A DNA stretch of 7,575 nt from Acidimicrobiia bacterium (GTDB taxonomy: Bacteria > Actinomycetota > Acidimicrobiia > Acidimicrobiales > AC-14), in contig JAFAUA010000204.1 of NCBI GenBank assembly GCA_019243595.1, positions 1 to 7,575 on the forward strand, in the 5' to 3' direction. Both the position numbers and the translations under genes were made by a program. Position 1 is the stretch's first letter. Each line of letters begins with the position of its first letter. Shown one piece after another: positions 1 to 5,273 of this stretch. A model generated the notes under the pieces. It did not search any database and was not told the DNA's origin. It worked only from the letters and a program-made list of their open reading frames with translations.

Positions 1-2
1 CC

Positions 3-845
3 GAGGGCGCCCGCCTGATGGAGCTGGGCCTCGACGAGGCGCCGGTGAAGGCGGCGTTCGCCACCGGGCTGCCGGCGATCGAGGACGCCGACCAGGGCAA
101 CATCACTCTGCTCGTGCGCTGCATCCCGCTGCTCGATCACGGCAAGCCCACGGGCGCGGCGGTGATCGTGCGCGACGTCACCGATCTCCGCCGCCGTGAC
201 CGCCTGCTGCTGTCGAAGGACGCCACCATCCGCGAGGTCCACCACCGGGTGAAGAACAACCTGCAGACGATCTCGTCGCTGCTGCGGATCCAGGGCCGGC
301 GCATGGACAACGCCGAGGCCAAGACCGCCGTCGAGGAGTCGGTGCGGCGCATCCGCTCGATCGCCCTGGTGCACGAGACGCTCTCACGCGCTGCGGGCGA
401 GGAGTTGGAGTTCGACGAGATCCTCCGTCAGCTCACCCGCATGGCCGAGGAGGGTCTGATCGCCCCAGACCGCGCCGTGGAGTTCACGGTCGTCGGCGAC
501 GCCGGGGAGCTGCGGGCCGAGGTGGCCACGCCTCTGGCACTGGTCGTCAGCGAGCTCCTTCAGAACGCGGTCGAGCACGCCTTCCCCGACGACCACCCCG
601 GGGGCCATGTCCGCATCGTTCTCGAGAACGACGGCGTCGAGCTGTGCGTGCGGGTCGAAGATGACGGGGTCGGGCTCCCGCCCGGGTTCTCGCTCGACAC
701 CGGCAGCAGTCTCGGCCTCACGATCGTGTCCGCGCTCGTCGACAGCGAGATGAGCGGGGTCATCTCGATGGAGTCACGCGACGACGGCGACGGAACGGTC
801 GTCGAGCTCCGGATCCCGGTCCACCCGGCAACGGTGACCGGCTGA
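3..845 (+). CDS. pdtaS: PdtaS-like sensor histidine kinase, 5' end cut by the window edge
   Basis: This is the C-terminal part of a cytosolic HisKA_2-family histidine kinase; the frame is open to the left edge, so the ATG at 18 is probably internal. Residues are counted from that ATG. Residues 20-56 look like the end of a PAS domain, finishing in the usual VRDVTDLRRRD linker. The dimerisation/phosphoacceptor motif HHRVKNNLQ is at 75-83, with H76 the likely phosphorylated histidine. The HATPase domain has an intact N-box (E179, N183, H187), a G1 box DGVG (216-219) and a G2 box SSLGL (230-234), so it looks active. No membrane segment is visible. In M. tuberculosis PdtaS phosphorylates PdtaR, an ANTAR-domain RNA-binding antiterminator; no such partner is in the window. 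The gene converges on the whiB1-like gene with only 15 bases between the stops, matching the mycobacterial arrangement. The missing N-terminus probably holds a GAF domain, by family analogy. Confidence 0.88.
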   Translation, partial: EGARLMELGLDEAPVKAAFATGLPAIEDADQGNITLLVRCIPLLDHGKPTGAAVIVRDVTDLRRRDRLLLSKDATIREVHHRVKNNLQTISSLLRIQGRRMDNAEAKTAVEESVRRIRSIALVHETLSRAAGEELEFDEILRQLTRMAEEGLIAPDRAVEFTVVGDAGELRAEVATPLALVVSELLQNAVEHAFPDDHPGGHVRIVLENDGVELCVRVEDDGVGLPPGFSLDTGSSLGLTIVSALVDSEMSGVISMESRDDGDGTVVELRIPVHPATVTG

Positions 846-860
846 CGCTCGGGAGTGCGC

Positions 861-1154
861 CTAGGCGGTGCGGCGGGCCTGGCGGGAGAGCCAGGACTTG
901 CGCAGCTTGCGGCGCTCCTCCTCGGAGGTGCCGCCCCACACGCCGGCTTCCTGGTTGGTCGCCAGAGCGAACTCGAGGCAGGCCCCCTGGACCTCGCAGG
1001 CCCGGCACACGGCCTTGGCCGCCTCGATCTGCTCGATGGCCGGCCCGGTGGTGCCGACGGGGAAGAACAGGTCGGGGTCCGTGTCCCGGCATGCTGACCG
1101 GTCGCGCCAGTCCTCGATGTCCCACCCGTAGGTGTGGCTCCAAGTCAGGGCCAC
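861..1154 (-). CDS. whiB1: WhiB1-like Fe-S cluster transcriptional regulator
   Basis: A 97-residue WhiB-family (Wbl) protein. Four cysteines, C22, C50, C53 and C59, form the C-x27-C-x2-C-x5-C pattern that binds a [4Fe-4S] cluster. The G-[VI]-W-G-G turn is at 71-75 (GVWGG), followed by a basic C-terminus (SEEERRKLRKSW) expected to contact DNA. The run DTDPDLFFPVGTTGPA closely resembles WhiB1 of M. tuberculosis, an essential nitric-oxide-responsive regulator that binds the primary sigma factor. The start is set by AGGAGG four bases before a GTG at 1154. The frame stays open upstream to 1289, but that extension has no comparable ribosome site and no Wbl similarity. Two CRP-like sites and a candidate promoter lie upstream. 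It lies downstream of the lipid kinase on the same strand, separated by a palindrome and 174 bases, so it is probably a separate transcription unit. Confidence 0.93.
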   Translation of the reverse strand: MALTWSHTYGWDIEDWRDRSACRDTDPDLFFPVGTTGPAIEQIEAAKAVCRACEVQGACLEFALATNQEAGVWGGTSEEERRKLRKSWLSRQARRTA

Positions 1155-1158
1155 GGTA

Positions 1159-1164
1159 CCTCCT
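1159..1164 (-). promoter_or_regulatory. Shine-Dalgarno site deciding the whiB start
   Basis: Perfect AGGAGG on the minus strand, four bases before the GTG at 1154-1152. It is the strongest ribosome binding site in the window and decides against longer in-frame starts upstream. Confidence 0.8.
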
Positions 1165-1171
1165 GCTGCTT

Positions 1172-1187
1172 CGTGAATGCGTTCACA
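1172..1187. promoter_or_regulatory. CRP/FNR-type operator, whiB-proximal
   Basis: CGTGAATGCGTTCACA matches the TGTGA-N6-TCACA consensus of cAMP receptor protein family sites at 9 of 10 fixed positions. Its nearest edge is 18 bases upstream of the whiB GTG, just above the ribosome binding site. If transcription starts near 1230 it would lie within the leader, which suggests repression or a roadblock. Whether the host has a CRP homologue cannot be seen here. Confidence 0.55.
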
Positions 1188-1236
1188 AATCCTCATGCCC
1201 GCTGGCTGGAGCGGTGAATGGGATTCGACATCGACG

Positions 1237-1266
1237 AGCGTAACCCTGCCCTGCTCACTGTGGCAA
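1237..1266 (-). promoter_or_regulatory. Candidate sigma-A-type promoter for whiB
   Basis: On the minus strand, TTGCCA (1266-1261; 5 of 6 to TTGACA), then an 18-base spacer, then TACGCT (1242-1237; fits TANNNT). The predicted transcript start is near 1230, giving a leader of about 75 bases. This rests on pattern match only. Confidence 0.35.
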
Positions 1267-1297
1267 GCAGTTTGTGCCGCAATTCTCAAGCGTAATC

Positions 1298-1313
1298 TGT
1301 GACGAAGGTCACG
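1298..1313. promoter_or_regulatory. CRP/FNR-type operator, whiB-distal
   Basis: TGTGACGAAGGTCACG matches TGTGA-N6-TCACA at 9 of 10 fixed positions; the core GTGAC-GAAG-GTCAC is a perfect inverted repeat. Its centre lies about 75 bases upstream of the start predicted for the candidate whiB promoter, in the region where CRP-type activators often bind. It abuts the palindrome at the end of the lipid kinase gene. Confidence 0.55.
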
Positions 1314-1337
1314 CGCTCTGACGGTCCGTCAGGGCGC
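1313..1337. terminator. Strong palindrome over the lipid kinase stop codon
   Basis: CTGACGGTCCGTCAG (1318-1332) is a perfect palindrome around one central base. It extends outwards to GCGC/GCGC with one mismatch, giving about 11 paired positions over 25 bases. The kinase stop codon (1331-1329, minus strand) is inside it. In RNA it would form a stable hairpin ending the sigF operon before whiB, but no T-run follows, so it is not a classic intrinsic terminator. It could instead be an operator. Confidence 0.4.
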
Positions 1338-2243
1338 CACCACGGTGAGAGCGTCGGGCTCGTGGCGGAAGCTCAGACGCTCGGCTTCGCCGAGGTAGTC
1401 GCCGTCCACCTGGTACGGGAAGGGGCCGTGCCCGACGACGGTGACCTCGGTCAGATCGGGCCGGTAGTCGATCGTCCGGTGGCGGCGGAAGTGACTGCCC
1501 TTGCGCAGGACCGACGCCACGTTGCCGAGCAGGGGGAACATCTGCAGGCTGCGGAACGTCGCCATCACCAGGCCCCGGTCGAGGTCGGCGTCGGGCGCCA
1601 GGTTGAGGGGGATGTTGCCCAGGTAGGTGTAGGGGTTCGAGTTCATGCAGATCGCCATGTACGCGTCGTCGACCGGGGGGCGGCCGGGGATCTCGACCCG
1701 CAGGCGGGGCCGCGATCGGTCGTAGTGCCGGAACCAGGTTGAGAAGGCGGCGTAGACGAACAGGGGATGGCCGGCGTAGCGCTTGAGGGCCGCCCGCCGC
1801 TCGACCTGGGAGACGACGGCGGCGTCGAAGCCCATGCCGACGTGGAAGAGGAAGTAGCGGCCGTTGACCGACCCCAGGCCGATGCGCCGGAGCGAGCCCC
1901 GCGCGAGCGCCGAGAGCAGCTCGCCGGTCGCCTCGACGGGGTCCTGGGCGATGCCGAGGGTGCGGGCGAAGACGTTGGTCGACCCGCCGGGGAGCGTCGC
2001 CAAAGCCGTCGTGCTCCCGGCCAGCCCGTTCGCGGCCTCGTTGAGAGTGCCGTCGCCGCCGAGGACGACGACGGCTTCGTAGCCGGCGGCCGCCGCGTCC
2101 TGGGCCAGCCGCGTGGCGTTGCCCCGCCGGGACGTCTCGCTGGTGGTGACGTCGTGGTCGGCCGACAACGCCTTGCGGATGACGACCCGGGCGCGGGCCG
2201 TGACGGCCGACGCCGACGTGTTGACGATGAGGAGGAGCTTCAA
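1329..2243 (-). CDS. Diacylglycerol kinase family lipid kinase (YegS/DgkB/LCB5 type)
   Basis: A 304-residue enzyme with the DAGK catalytic fold, expected to transfer phosphate from ATP or another NTP to a lipid hydroxyl such as diacylglycerol, giving phosphatidate. The N-terminal strand KLLLIVN is typical. The nucleotide-binding GGDGTLNEAANGL starts at residue 62, followed by LPGGSTNVFAR (84-94). The second domain carries FHVGMGFDA (133-141) and ends with the VDGDYLG signature (279-285). Length fits the family, and no membrane segment is obvious. The start is a TTG, because the conserved first strand leaves no room for a later start. The TTGA at 2243-2240 overlaps the stop of the upstream sigma factor gene by 4 bases, so translation is probably coupled. 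A GAGG sits only one base before the TTG. The true lipid substrate cannot be told from sequence; undecaprenol or another polyprenol is possible. Confidence 0.9.
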   Translation of the reverse strand: MKLLLIVNTSASAVTARARVVIRKALSADHDVTTSETSRRGNATRLAQDAAAAGYEAVVVLGGDGTLNEAANGLAGSTTALATLPGGSTNVFARTLGIAQDPVEATGELLSALARGSLRRIGLGSVNGRYFLFHVGMGFDAAVVSQVERRAALKRYAGHPLFVYAAFSTWFRHYDRSRPRLRVEIPGRPPVDDAYMAICMNSNPYTYLGNIPLNLAPDADLDRGLVMATFRSLQMFPLLGNVASVLRKGSHFRRHRTIDYRPDLTEVTVVGHGPFPYQVDGDYLGEAERLSFRHEPDALTVVAP

Positions 2244-2992
2244 TCCTCTTCTGCAGAGCCGCGGAGCTTGGCCAGGCTGCGGGCCAGCAGACGCGACACG
2301 TGCATCTGGCTGATGCCGAGACGCCCGGCGATCTCCGACTGTGTCAGGCCCTCGAAGAAGCGCAGGTGGAGGATGATCTGCTCCCGCTTCGGCAGCTCGG
2401 CGATGAGAGGCGACAGGGCGACCCGGTGCTCAATGCCCGCCAGGAGGGGGTCGTCCTCGCCCAGCTGGCTGGCCATGCTCTGGTTGTCGTCGTCGCCCGC
2501 TGCGGGGGCGTCGAGCGACGCGAAGCGGTAGGCCCGGCCCGCTTCCATCGCTTCCAGAACCTCTTCCTCGGAAGCGCCGGCCCGCTCCGCGATCTCGCCG
2601 ATGGTCGGTGAGCGCCCGAGGTCCTGGGACAGCGTGCTCACGACCTTGCCGAGGCGCAGGTGCAGCTCCTGGACCCGGCGGGGTACGCGAACGGCCCAGC
2701 CCTTGTCGCGGAAGTGGCGCTTGAGCTCGCCGACGATCGTCGGCGTGGCGTAGGTCGAGAACTCGAGGCCGCGGCCGGGGTCGAAGCGGTCGACGGCCTT
2801 CAGGAGGCCGACCGACGCCACCTGCACGAGGTCGTCGAGCGGCTCGCCGCGGTTGGCGAACCGGCGGGCCAGATACTCGGCGAGGCCGAGGTGGGCGGTG
2901 ACGAGTTCGTCGCGCAGCGTCGGCTCGCGGCTCTCGGCGTACGCCTCGAACTTCCTCCGGAGCTCGTCGCGCTCGTCCTCCGACATCGACAT
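2240..2992 (-). CDS. sigF: SigF/SigB-type alternative RNA polymerase sigma factor
   Basis: A 250-residue group 3 sigma factor of the SigF/SigB/WhiG class, which directs RNA polymerase to stress or developmental promoters. Region 2 spans about 25-97, with DLVQVASVGLLKAVDRFDP (core binding) and the -10-recognising GLEFSTYATPTIVGELKRHFRD. Region 3 (about 100-155) contains RVPRRVQELHLRL. Region 4 (about 190-245) ends in a helix-turn-helix, LTQSEIAGRLGISQMHVSRLL, for the -35 element. All regions are intact and the length is normal. The ATG at 2992 lies 10 bases after the stop of the anti-sigma gene with no clear ribosome site, which suggests coupling; a second ATG lies two codons in. The order anti-sigma then sigma matches usfX/rsbW-sigF of mycobacteria. 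The lipid kinase follows with overlapping stop and start. Activity is presumably held in check by the upstream gene product. Confidence 0.93.
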   Translation of the reverse strand: MSMSEDERDELRRKFEAYAESREPTLRDELVTAHLGLAEYLARRFANRGEPLDDLVQVASVGLLKAVDRFDPGRGLEFSTYATPTIVGELKRHFRDKGWAVRVPRRVQELHLRLGKVVSTLSQDLGRSPTIGEIAERAGASEEEVLEAMEAGRAYRFASLDAPAAGDDDNQSMASQLGEDDPLLAGIEHRVALSPLIAELPKREQIILHLRFFEGLTQSEIAGRLGISQMHVSRLLARSLAKLRGSAEED

Positions 2993-3002
2993 GGTGCTGC
3001 GC

Positions 3003-3386
3003 TCAGCCGTTGACGTGCCGCTTGAGCAGGCGGAACTCGGGGCCGTCCTTGCCGATCGTCAGCTCGTGCTCGTCGACGACGGCCTTCAGGATCTGCTGGG
3101 ACAGCGGCGAGAGGGCCGGGCTGGTCCCCATGCCTTCGTCGAACTGGCCGACGCCCTCGACCGCGAGGCCGTCGTCCTGCATCCAGTAACGGAGAACGAT
3201 CGTCCCCGGACGACCTCCGTTGCCGACGAGGGAGAAGCACAGTTCGTCGATAGCGATGCGCAGATCCTCGACCTCGTCGTACGTGAACCCCAGACGGCTG
3301 GCGAGCCCGGCCGCGGCCAGACGGGCCAGGCGCAGGAACTCCGGCGACGCCGGGATGGAGAGCCGGACTTCGGCATCGTTGGCCAC
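3003..3386 (-). CDS. Anti-sigma factor, RsbW/UsfX-like HATPase_c_2 protein
   Basis: A 127-residue protein of the RsbW/SpoIIAB anti-sigma class, expected to bind and inactivate the sigma factor encoded directly downstream. It starts with a strand like IRLSIPAS, then a long helix (EFLRLARLAAAGLASRLGF). The helix DLRIAIDELCFSL (41-53) is at the N-box position. Glu48 is kept but the usual Mg-binding Asn four residues on is Ser52, and the following G-box is weak (FDEGMG, 82-87). As I recall it, the mycobacterial SigF antagonist UsfX is degenerate at the same place. The chosen GTG at 3386 has AAAGGGG 11 bases upstream. The frame remains open to a GTG at 3434, which lacks a ribosome site and would add 16 low-complexity residues. 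An anti-anti-sigma gene is not in the window. Confidence 0.82.
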   Translation of the reverse strand: MANDAEVRLSIPASPEFLRLARLAAAGLASRLGFTYDEVEDLRIAIDELCFSLVGNGGRPGTIVLRYWMQDDGLAVEGVGQFDEGMGTSPALSPLSQQILKAVVDEHELTIGKDGPEFRLLKRHVNG

Positions 3387-3408
3387 AGGTGTGTGCGCGC
3401 CCCTTTCT

Positions 3409-3421
3409 GTTCCGGCGGAAC
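3409..3421. promoter_or_regulatory. 13-base palindrome in the sigF operon leader
   Basis: GTTCCGGCGGAAC is a perfect palindrome around one central base, between the anti-sigma start and the GGGGTAGG element. If GGGTA is a -10 element, the palindrome covers the transcript start, a common operator position. No binding protein is suggested. Confidence 0.3.
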
Positions 3422-3428
3422 CTACCCC
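3421..3428 (-). promoter_or_regulatory. Possible SigF-type -10 element of the anti-sigma/sigF operon
   Basis: GGGGTAGG on the minus strand contains GGGTA, the core of actinobacterial SigF -10 elements (GTTT-N15-17-GGGTAT). It lies about 35 bases upstream of the anti-sigma GTG, leaving room for the ribosome site, so autoregulation is plausible. The only GTTT upstream is 33 bases away, not 15-17, so the match is half a promoter. Confidence 0.25.
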
Positions 3429-3494
3429 GCGCACGCACAGCCACGGTGTCCGGCTGGTGAAAACGGGGCAGGGTCAACGAGAATGCCCCCCCAT

Positions 3495-4274
3495 ATGAAC
3501 GTTGTTGTCTGCGCCAAGCAGATCCCCGACCCGGCGGCGCCGGGCGAGTTGGATCCGAACACCAAGACCCTCAAGCGTGAGGGCAAGCTGATCCTTGACG
3601 ACTCCGATGCCTACGGCGTCGAGATGGGCCTCCAGCTGGCCGACAAGGCCGGCGGCGGCGAGGTGACGCTGATTTCCATGGCCCCCAACAGCGAGGTCAG
3701 CGGCCTGCGCACCGCCCTCGCCATGGGCGCCGCCAAGGCCATCCTCGTGAGTGACGAGGCCCTCCAGGGCACCGACTCGCTGGGCACGGCCAAGGTCCTG
3801 GCCGCCGCCATCAAGCGGGCCGAGCCCGACCTGGTGCTCACCGCCACCGAGTCCACCGACGGCTACACCGGCGTGCTGCCGGCCCAGGTCGCCGAGATCC
3901 TCGGCTGGCCGTCGATCACCTTCGCCAAGCACATCGAGGTCGCCGACGGCACGGCCAAGGTCCAACGCCAGACCGAGGAGGGCTACGACGAGGTGGAGGC
4001 GTCACTGCCGGCGATCGTCAGCGTGACCGCCGGCGTGGTCGAGCCGAGGTATCCCTCGTTCAAGGGCATCATGGCCGCCAAGAACAAGCCGGTCGACGAG
4101 GTCAAGATCACCGACTTGGGCCTGTCCGCCGACGACGTCGGCTGGAAGGGCGCCCGCCAGGAGATCGTCGACGTGTCGCCGGCAGAGGAGCGCCAGGCCG
4201 GTGAGATCGTGGAGGACGAGGGCGACGCCCACGAGCGGATCGTCCAGTTCCTCGAGAAACTGAAAGTCATCTAG
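3495..4274 (+). CDS. etfB: Electron transfer flavoprotein beta subunit
   Basis: A 259-residue EtfB, which with EtfA forms the soluble heterodimer taking electrons from acyl-CoA and other flavin dehydrogenases and passing them to ETF:quinone oxidoreductase. The N-terminal MNVVVCAKQIPDP is typical. The family core follows with LRTALAMGAAKAILVSD (71-87) and the nucleotide-binding loop TESTDGYTGVLPAQVAEILGWPS (118-140). SLPAIVSV (170-177) leads to PRYPSFKGIMAAKNKPVDE (184-202), which corresponds to the partner-recognition loop. That loop has Phe where human ETF has the docking Leu. The nucleotide loop is the ESTDG form seen in actinobacterial FixA-like proteins, not the DDD-NQTG form of human ETF. 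An in-frame ATG at 3483, with AGGG nine bases before it, would add MPPH; I prefer 3495 by family alignment. etfA follows after 14 bases. Confidence 0.93.
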   Translation: MNVVVCAKQIPDPAAPGELDPNTKTLKREGKLILDDSDAYGVEMGLQLADKAGGGEVTLISMAPNSEVSGLRTALAMGAAKAILVSDEALQGTDSLGTAKVLAAAIKRAEPDLVLTATESTDGYTGVLPAQVAEILGWPSITFAKHIEVADGTAKVQRQTEEGYDEVEASLPAIVSVTAGVVEPRYPSFKGIMAAKNKPVDEVKITDLGLSADDVGWKGARQEIVDVSPAEERQAGEIVEDEGDAHERIVQFLEKLKVI

Positions 4275-4288
4275 GAGTCACTGCACAC

Positions 4289-5257
4289 ATGGCTGTATCG
4301 ACAACGTGGGTCTTCGCCGAGTCTTCCGAGGGCAAGGTCGCCACGATCACTCTTGAGCTCTTGACCAAGGCGCGTGCGCTGGGCGGCACCGTCGAAGCGT
4401 TCTACGGCGGCGGCGATGCCGACGCCATCGCCGAGCAACTCGGCAAGTTCGGCGCCACCAAGATGTACGCCGCCGACGCGGGTGACGTCCTGCAGGGCGC
4501 GCCGGTCGCGGCCGCCATGGCCGCCCAGATCGAAAGCGGCAACAAGCCCGACCTCATCCTCTTCGGCCAGACCTACGACGGTCGTGACGTCGCCGGCCGT
4601 CTGTCGGCCAAGCTCGACAAGCCGGCGCTGACCAACGGCGTCGACGTCAGCGCCGACGGCGACAAGGTCACCGTGCAGAACGCAATCTTCGGCGGCAACA
4701 CACTCGTCCAGACGGCCTTCGCCGGCGACGGGCCGTTCCTTGCGCTGTTCCGCCCGAAGTCGTTCGCAGCCGAAGAGGGGGGCGGCGGCGCCGCCGAGGT
4801 CGTCAAGGTCGGCGTCCCCGACACCGGCACCGCCGGTCAGTCGAAGGTCCTCGACCGCCACGTCGAGGAGCACACCGGCCCCAAGCTCGACGAGGCCGAG
4901 GTCGTCGTGTCCGGCGGCCGCGGACTCGGGGCGGCGGAGAAGTACGAGATGATCGAGCAGCTCGCCAAGCTGTTGAAGGGCGCACCCGGCGCGTCTCGTG
5001 CGATCGTCGATGCGGGCTGGGTGCCCTACGCCTACCAGGTGGGCCAGACCGGCAAGGTCGTGAAGCCCAACGTCTACATCGCGGCCGGCATCTCGGGGGC
5101 GACGCAGCACCTGGTCGGCATGAAGGGCGCCAAGAACATCATCGCCATCAACAAGGACAAGGACGCGCCGATCTTCTCGATCGCCGACCTTGGCATCGTC
5201 GGCGACGTGCACAAGGTCATCCCGAAGTTGCTCGAGGCACTGCAAGCAAAGGGTTAG
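4289..5257 (+). CDS. etfA: Electron transfer flavoprotein alpha subunit
   Basis: A 322-residue EtfA, the FAD-holding partner of EtfB. The N-terminal half (1-160) is the Rossmann-like ETF domain, with [10 protein letters not shown] near the start and [22 protein letters not shown] at 89-110. An Ala/Gly-rich linker follows. The C-terminal FAD domain is complete: VSGGRGLG (207-214), [20 protein letters not shown] (236-255), the ETF-alpha signature [19 protein letters not shown] (263-281) and [19 protein letters not shown] (288-306). Length matches the family. AGGAG at 4273-4277 overlaps the etfB stop and sits 11 bases before the ATG, so the two genes form an operon. No dehydrogenase, ferredoxin or ETF-quinone oxidoreductase gene adjoins, so the electron donor is unknown; a general beta-oxidation role is the default reading. 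Confidence 0.96.
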   Translation: MAVSTTWVFAESSEGKVATITLELLTKARALGGTVEAFYGGGDADAIAEQLGKFGATKMYAADAGDVLQGAPVAAAMAAQIESGNKPDLILFGQTYDGRDVAGRLSAKLDKPALTNGVDVSADGDKVTVQNAIFGGNTLVQTAFAGDGPFLALFRPKSFAAEEGGGGAAEVVKVGVPDTGTAGQSKVLDRHVEEHTGPKLDEAEVVVSGGRGLGAAEKYEMIEQLAKLLKGAPGASRAIVDAGWVPYAYQVGQTGKVVKPNVYIAAGISGATQHLVGMKGAKNIIAINKDKDAPIFSIADLGIVGDVHKVIPKLLEALQAKG

Positions 5258-5273
5258 TCGGGCCGCTTAACCC
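5251..5273. terminator. Weak inverted repeat across two convergent stop codons
   Basis: GGGTTA (5251-5256) and TAACCC (5268-5273) form a 6-bp stem with an 11-base loop. It spans the etfA stop and the stop of the convergent membrane protein gene, which are only nine bases apart. No T-run follows on either strand. It could be a shared transcription end, but the repeat is short and may be chance. Confidence 0.2.

Noticed and set aside
1214..1229. A third CRP-like site, GTGAATGGGATTCGAC
   Set aside because: Only the left half matches. The right half TCGAC breaks TCAC and the spacing is off by one.
1155..1289. A 45-residue N-terminal extension of the WhiB protein starting at 1289
   Set aside because: AGGAGG plus GTG at 1154 gives a Wbl protein of normal length. 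The extension has no family similarity and would run through the candidate promoter and one CRP-like site.
1767..2531. A 254-residue plus-strand open frame opposite the lipid kinase and sigF
   Set aside because: It is low complexity and spans two genes with intact catalytic and DNA-binding motifs on the other strand.
3423..3464. A complete SigF promoter from GTTT and GGGTA
   Set aside because: The spacing is 33 bases, about twice the allowed 15-17, so only the -10-like part is kept, at low confidence.
2853..3482. A long in-frame open stretch upstream of etfB, giving a 473-residue product
   Set aside because: It lies antisense to the well-supported sigF and anti-sigma genes and has no similarity to the EtfB family. 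It is a by-product of high GC.
4271..5245. A 324-residue open frame on the minus strand opposite etfA
   Set aside because: Its composition (repeated LV, GDR and DLG runs) is the typical complement of a GC-rich gene. EtfA has complete signatures on the other strand.
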